Assembly: GCA_937988735.1 (NCBI GenBank)
Contig: CALKHQ010000076.1
Coordinates: forward strand, 1-10,440
Source of the DNA: an uncultured Alphaproteobacteria bacterium
GTDB lineage: Bacteria; Pseudomonadota; Alphaproteobacteria; CALKHQ01
DNA: 10,440 bases
Reading direction: 5' to 3'
How positions within the stretch are numbered: position 1 is the stretch's first letter; the number at the start of each line of letters is the position of its first letter. A program made the position numbers and the translations under genes. Below are positions 7,311 to 10,440 of the stretch, one piece after another. The notes beneath the pieces were generated by a model. That model had not been told where the DNA came from, did not search any database, and was given only the letters and a program-made list of their open reading frames with translations.

Positions 7311-7895
7311 CTAGAACCGGCGAAAGGTTCGGTCGAGGCGCGCGAGGAAGCGTTTGCACCGCGCCTGGTCGGCAGTGTTCATGTTGTAGAACGGGAGCCA
7401 GAGGGTCCGCACCCGGCGGTTCATGCACCAGCGCATGGCGCGCAGAAGCTGCTTGCGCAGCGGGTTGCCGATCACCCAGCGGACGACCCAGCCCTGCTGG
7501 CCGTAGCTGGTGACAACGGCGAAGCGGGTGATGTTGGTCAGTGCCGGCCGGATCCGGCCATCGACGATGTCGAAGGAGACACCGGGCAGCAGCACCCGGT
7601 CGAACCAGCCCTTCAGGATCGCCGGCGGCCCGAAGTTCCACGCCGGGAACACCAGTACCAGCGCGTCCGCCGACTGCAGCCGCGCGACATAGTCCGCGAC
7701 CGGCGCCCGGTTGGCCGGCACGTCATGGTAGATTCGGCGCTCCTCCGGGCTCAGCCGCGGGTCGAAGCCCTCGGCATAGAGATCGAGCACGTCCACCGTG
7801 TGGCCCGCCGCCTCCAGCGCGCCCCGCACCCGCGCCAGCGCGGCCCCCGCGAAACTGTCCGGAAGCGGATGGGCATAGACGAGATGCACCTTCAT
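7311..7895 (-). CDS. NAD(P)H:quinone-reductase-like flavodoxin-fold protein (first copy)
   Basis: A 194-residue flavoprotein of the same Flavodoxin_2 group as its downstream neighbour and evidently its paralogue. Shared landmarks are VYAHPLPDSFAGA (6-18), DLYAEGFDPRLSPEER (38-53) and FPAWNFGPPAILKGWFDRVL (83-102), against DLYADGF and FPTWWYGPPAMLKGWLDRVL in the other copy. VVTSYG (127-132) probably lines the flavin site. Likely role: NAD(P)H-dependent two-electron reduction of quinones or other acceptors in the cytoplasm. The ATG at 7895 starts the conserved beta strand; the open frame continues to 8027 without homology-like sequence. No good Shine-Dalgarno is visible before the ATG. It is the promoter-proximal gene of a two-gene operon and diverges from the EF-hand protein gene across a 159-nt gap. 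Confidence 0.85.
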   Translation of the reverse strand: MKVHLVYAHPLPDSFAGAALARVRGALEAAGHTVDVLDLYAEGFDPRLSPEERRIYHDVPANRAPVADYVARLQSADALVLVFPAWNFGPPAILKGWFDRVLLPGVSFDIVDGRIRPALTNITRFAVVTSYGQQGWVVRWVIGNPLRKQLLRAMRWCMNRRVRTLWLPFYNMNTADQARCKRFLARLDRTFRRF

Positions 7896-7930
7896 GGACG
7901 GCTGTTTAGCACAATCCGTGCCTTCCCGGC

Positions 7931-7945
7931 GGCCGTAATGCGGCC
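7931..7945. promoter_or_regulatory. Inverted repeat in the divergent intergenic region (possible operator)
   Basis: GGCCG-TAATG-CGGCC is a perfect 5-bp-arm inverted repeat around a 5-nt centre. It lies between the divergent starts at 7895 and 8055, 22 nt upstream of the best -35 box of the rightward promoter. Its position suits a regulator, but arms this short and GC-rich can arise by chance. Confidence 0.25.
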
Positions 7946-7967
7946 AGAATTGCCTGCCATGCTTCTG

Positions 7968-7996
7968 TTGGCGTCGGACGGTTGCTGTGGTGTAAT
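7968..7996 (+). promoter_or_regulatory. Sigma70-like promoter for the EF-hand repeat protein
   Basis: TTGGCG (7968-7973), a 17-nt spacer and TGTAAT (7991-7996, 5 of 6 matches to TATAAT) give the best promoter match I found in the window. Predicted transcription starts near 8003, about 50 nt before the GTG start at 8055. No equally good promoter is apparent for the leftward operon in the same gap. Confidence 0.55.
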
Positions 7997-8000
7997 CCGG

Positions 8001-8034
8001 CCAGCCGCGTGCCGGAAACGAAAGCACGGGCTGG
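8001..8034 (+). other. Strong hairpin at the predicted 5' end of the mRNA
   Basis: CCAGCC (8001-8006), one bulged G, then CGTGC (8008-8012) pairs with GCACG (8024-8028) and GGCTGG (8029-8034). This gives 11 base pairs, a single bulge and an 11-nt purine-rich loop, CGGAAACGAAA. It begins almost exactly where the promoter at 7968-7996 would start transcripts. It is followed by GCTTTG rather than a T-run, so it does not look like a standard terminator. It may stabilise the message or control translation. Confidence 0.5.
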
Positions 8035-8054
8035 GCTTTGCGGGGAGGGGATCA

Positions 8055-9656
8055 GTGTCAGCAGTGCGTATTGCCGCCGCCACGGTGGCCGTGGCCGCGT
8101 GCGGCATCGGCGCGGCCCATGCCCAGGTGGTACCCGGCCGGGTCCAGGGCGAATATGCGATCGGCAGCTGCGAGGCGCCGGAGGTGTCGGTCATCATCGA
8201 CGGCGCCGGCATGACGGTCGTCGATGCCGGCGGCCGGACGCTGACGTCCGTGGTCGCCGAGACGGCGCAGGACGCCGGCGGCCAGATCGACATGCGGGTG
8301 GTCGTGGAGGGCGCACCGGGCACGATGAGCCTGGTCGACCTCGGCGGTGGCGCCATCAACGTGCTCTACAGGCCGGATGGCGGCACGCCCGAGGCGCCGC
8401 AGCGGCTCGAGCTGTGCGCGGCCGCGGTGACCGACACCGGGGAGGACGTCGGCGCGATTCCGCCGCTGACCCACGATCGCGTGCCGCCCATCCTGCTCGG
8501 CGAGTTCGCCAGCGGGAGCTGCGCGGCCCCGCAGGAGCGCCTCGTCATCGAGGAGACGCGGCTGGAATCCTTCACCGGCAACGTCTCCAACGGCGTCGCG
8601 CAGGTGCTTGAGGTCTGGCAGATCGCCGACGGTTACGCGCTCTACATCGATTTCGCCGGCACCCAGGGCACGCTCGAACTGTCGATCATCAACCAGGACA
8701 TCGTCGAGGGCGTGTTCACCCCCGCCACCGGCGGCACGCCGGCGCCGGAGACGCTCTACCGCTGCACCCCGGTCGTTACCGACGGCACCACGTCGGTGAT
8801 CGACCATACCACGACCGACGATGTGCCGGTGACGACCACGGCGGCCATTCCCGCCGAGTATCTCGGCCGCTATGCGCTGGGGGACAGCTGCGAGGACGCG
8901 ACGACCCTCATCGAGTTCCAGCCCGGCCAGCTCGTGGTGACCGACAACGGAGCGCCCGGCCCGGTCATCGAGGTCCGCGCGGTCACCGCCACCAGCCCGA
9001 ACCTGGAGTTCACCGCCGTCTCCGACGGCCGGGTCGGGGACGTGGTGATGGAACCGGCGGGCGGCAGCCGGTACACCATCACCTTCACCGCCCAGGGGAG
9101 CGCCACCAGCGACCGGCCCGAGACCCTGACCCGCTGCGACGCCCCGATCGACGACACCGTGGACAACACGGTCGACGACACCGTCGTCCCGGTCGGCACA
9201 AGCAGCATCGGCAGCTTCCTGTTCGACGAGCCTGCCGCGCGGTTCGGCGCCCTGATGGCGGAGCTGGAGTCGGTGTGCCAGCCCGGCAGCGAGCAGCGCT
9301 GCATCGACACCCTCTGGGCCTTCGCCGACGTCACCGGCGACGGGCTGCTGACCGGCCCGGAGATGGCGCGGGTGGTGCGCTATGCGCTGAAGTGGGGCAT
9401 GTCGCAGAACCAGCCGCAGCTCCGGCCGGGCCAGCAGATTGCGGTCCACCTCGGCTCTATGGTGACGGCGCCGCTGGTCGCCAACGGCCTGATCTACAAC
9501 CATGACTATGACGGGAACAACGCGCTGAGCCAGGTGGAGCTGTTCCCGGACGGCGTCGCCTCCGCCCCGATCGCGGTGCCGGCGCTGATGGAGCTGCTCA
9601 GCGAATCGACGCTCGAGGACGTGGTCGAGTCGCTGGAGGAGCTGCAGCGGATGTAG
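8055..9656 (+). CDS. Exported protein with three Cys-paired repeats and two EF-hand loops
   Basis: I do not recognise the full-length family. The GTG at 8055 follows GGGGAGGGG closely and starts a 533-residue protein with a signal peptide probably cut at AHA-Q (residues 21-24). Three pseudo-repeats follow. Each opens with G-(E/R)-(Y/F)-A-x-G-(x)-S-C (32-39, 149-156, 271-279) and closes near a Cys after Pro-x-x-Leu (C121, C237, C361). Cys spacings are 82, 81 and 82, so one disulfide per repeat is likely. The segments look beta-rich. A Thr/Asp/Val linker (366-378) contains DDTV/DNTV/DDTV. The C-terminal part has a possible C408-C416 pair and two canonical calcium loops, DVTGDGLLTGPE (425-436) and DYDGNNALSQVE (484-495). 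Probable location is the periplasm or cell surface, with calcium binding likely; function is unknown. The frame is open back to 7725, overlapping the divergent gene, and that part is rejected. Confidence 0.8.
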   Translation: MSAVRIAAATVAVAACGIGAAHAQVVPGRVQGEYAIGSCEAPEVSVIIDGAGMTVVDAGGRTLTSVVAETAQDAGGQIDMRVVVEGAPGTMSLVDLGGGAINVLYRPDGGTPEAPQRLELCAAAVTDTGEDVGAIPPLTHDRVPPILLGEFASGSCAAPQERLVIEETRLESFTGNVSNGVAQVLEVWQIADGYALYIDFAGTQGTLELSIINQDIVEGVFTPATGGTPAPETLYRCTPVVTDGTTSVIDHTTTDDVPVTTTAAIPAEYLGRYALGDSCEDATTLIEFQPGQLVVTDNGAPGPVIEVRAVTATSPNLEFTAVSDGRVGDVVMEPAGGSRYTITFTAQGSATSDRPETLTRCDAPIDDTVDNTVDDTVVPVGTSSIGSFLFDEPAARFGALMAELESVCQPGSEQRCIDTLWAFADVTGDGLLTGPEMARVVRYALKWGMSQNQPQLRPGQQIAVHLGSMVTAPLVANGLIYNHDYDGNNALSQVELFPDGVASAPIAVPALMELLSESTLEDVVESLEELQRM

Positions 9657-9663
9657 CCGGCGG

Positions 9664-9697
9664 CGGGGAGGCGGCCCGAACCCGGCGTGCCTCCCCG
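9664..9697. terminator. Bidirectional hairpin between convergent genes
   Basis: CGGGGAGGC (9664-9672) pairs perfectly with GCCTCCCCG (9689-9697), a 9-bp stem with a 16-nt loop. It lies wholly within the 54-nt gap between the plus-strand stop at 9656 and the minus-strand apt stop at 9711. Position and strength fit a terminator serving both genes. There is no T-run on either side, so intrinsic termination is uncertain. Confidence 0.5.
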
Positions 9698-9710
9698 GCC
9701 CTGGCTTCCG

Positions 9711-10241
9711 CTATTCGTCGTACTGCAGCAGGCTGTGGAACGGTGTCCGGATCGCGTCCCGGCCGCGCAGGAAGGTGAGCTCGATCAGGGTGGCGGCGGC
9801 GGCAACCCGGCCGCCCACCTTTTCGATCAGCGTGATCGCGGCGGCGAGCGTGCCGCCGGTGGCGATGAGGTCGTCCAGCACTACCACCGTCTGGCCCGGC
9901 GCGACCGCATCCTGCTGCACCTCGATGGTGTCGGTGCCGTATTCCAGGTCGTAGTCGTGGACGACGACGTCCCCCGGCAGCTTGCCCCGCTTCCGCACCA
10001 TCATGAAGCCGCAGCCGAGCTCGAGCGCCAGCGGGGCGGCGACCAGGAAGCCGCGTGACTCGATTCCGGCGAGCATGTGCGGCTGGTAGGGGGCGAGCAG
10101 CGCGGCCAGCCGGTCCACGGCGGCGCGCCAGGCCCGCGGATGGGCGAGCAGGGTGGAGATGTCGTAGAACCCGATCCCCGGTTTCGGAAAGTCCGGAATG
10201 CGCCGGATATGCGCTTTGAGATCAATGTCGTGATCGGCCAT
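9711..10241 (-). CDS. apt: Adenine phosphoribosyltransferase
   Basis: A 176-residue cytoplasmic purine-salvage enzyme that makes AMP and pyrophosphate from adenine and PRPP. The N-terminus IRRIPDFPKPGIGFYDI (12-28) is the classical Apt start, with ESRGF (61-65), the flexible-loop segment RKRGKLPG (83-90) and the PRPP-binding motif VVVLDDLIATGGT (119-131). Length matches the family norm of about 170-185. The ATG at 10241 directly precedes MADHDIDLKAHIRRIPDFPKP and has GGGGGTGA just upstream; the frame extends to 10268, but that adds no family sequence. It shares the minus strand with a probable gene ending at 10322, 80 nt upstream, and has its own candidate promoter in that gap. All expected active-site segments are intact. 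Confidence 0.97.
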   Translation of the reverse strand: MADHDIDLKAHIRRIPDFPKPGIGFYDISTLLAHPRAWRAAVDRLAALLAPYQPHMLAGIESRGFLVAAPLALELGCGFMMVRKRGKLPGDVVVHDYDLEYGTDTIEVQQDAVAPGQTVVVLDDLIATGGTLAAAITLIEKVGGRVAAAATLIELTFLRGRDAIRTPFHSLLQYDE

Positions 10242-10277
10242 TTCACCCCCGGGGCCAGTCGCACGCAAAACCGGCGC

Positions 10278-10306
10278 ATCCTAGTGCCGGGCCCGGTCGG
10301 CTCCAA
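10278..10306 (-). promoter_or_regulatory. Candidate promoter of apt
   Basis: Reading the minus strand, TTGGAG (10306-10301), a 17-nt spacer and TAGGAT (10283-10278) form a plausible sigma70-like promoter with transcription starting near 10271, about 30 nt before the apt ATG. The -10 box matches 4 of 6 and the -35 box 3 of 6. The spacer contains the palindrome CCGGGCCCGG. Confidence 0.38.
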
Positions 10307-10321
10307 GCGAAAGCCGGCGGT

Positions 10322-10440
10322 TCAGGGCCGCTGCAGCGGAAAGAACCGCAGCCCTTCCGTCGCACCCGCCGCGGCGCGGGGGACGGGCGCCGGGGTCGCG
10401 GCGGCGGCCGAGGGCCCGGCCGCGCCGAGCAGACCGCCGG
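10322..10440 (-). CDS. C-terminal fragment of an unrecognised protein
   Basis: The minus strand is open for 38 codons from the right edge to a TGA at 10322-10324. The peptide is Ala/Pro/Gly-rich and ends in GATEGLRFFPLQRP. Nearly every codon ends in G or C, as in the real genes here, and the frame leads toward apt on the same strand. The segment is too short and low in complexity to name. It does not resemble a membrane-anchored cytochrome c1 tail, which I considered because of that gene's reported proximity to apt in some alphaproteobacteria. In DNA this GC-rich, an open stretch of this length could occur by chance. Confidence 0.38.
   Translation of the reverse strand, partial: GGLLGAAGPSAAAATPAPVPRAAAGATEGLRFFPLQRP

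Noticed and set aside
7725..8054. Upstream extension of the EF-hand protein frame
   Set aside because: It would overlap the divergent reductase gene, put the signal peptide deep inside the protein and ignore the strong ribosome site before 8055.
8058..9503. 481-residue open frame on the minus strand
   Set aside because: Shadow of the EF-hand protein gene; that plus-strand frame has a signal peptide, regular cysteines and EF-hand loops, this one has none.
1..10440. tRNA, rRNA, CRISPR array, insertion sequence or attachment site
   Set aside because: No cloverleaf, rRNA-like sequence, regularly spaced direct repeats, transposase motif or terminal inverted repeats were found on reading either strand.

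Overview
The window is very GC-rich (about 70% by eye, not computed) and densely coded, with strong G/C preference at third codon positions. This bias produces long false ORFs on the opposite strand. The protein styles (AxA-Q signal peptides, GTG starts, adenine phosphoribosyltransferase, SsuA/TauA-type ABC systems) suggest a high-GC alphaproteobacterium, perhaps Rhodospirillales-like. That placement is an inference; there is no rRNA or other marker here.

Layout: (1) Bases 1-93, minus strand, hold the N-terminus of a DUF62-type SAM hydroxide adenosyltransferase, truncated by the window edge. (2) Bases 173-994, plus, encode a creatininase-family metal amidohydrolase, divergent from the first gene. 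(3) Bases 1121-6654, plus, are a tight five-gene run: periplasmic substrate-binding protein, ABC ATPase, ABC permease, cytosine-deaminase-like amidohydrolase, and FAD-binding (VAO/PCMH-type) oxidoreductase. The last four junctions are 24 nt, a 1-nt overlap, 10 nt and a 4-nt ATGA overlap. (4) Bases 6682-7895, minus, hold two tandem, clearly paralogous flavodoxin-fold NAD(P)H:quinone-reductase-like proteins 5 nt apart. (5) Bases 8055-9656, plus, encode an exported protein with three Cys-paired pseudo-repeats and a C-terminal pair of EF-hand loops. I do not recognise its family as a whole. It has a good promoter and a striking hairpin near the predicted 5' end of its mRNA. (6) Bases 9711-10241, minus, are apt. 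(7) Bases 10322-10440, minus, are probably the C-terminus of an unrecognised gene.

The functional centre is 173-6654. It looks like an uptake-and-breakdown module for a small nitrogen heterocycle or cyclic amide: import by a NitT/TauT/SsuA-type ABC transporter, hydrolysis by a CodA/AtzC-like amidohydrolase, flavin-dependent oxidation, and amide or lactam hydrolysis by the creatininase-family enzyme. The substrate cannot be read from the sequence. The deaminase differs from E. coli cytosine deaminase at two substrate-contact positions, and the flavoenzyme lacks the HxGDGNxH metal motif of 2-hydroxyacid dehydrogenases, so an unassigned pathway is plausible. The second candidate for novelty is the tri-repeat EF-hand protein at 8055-9656.
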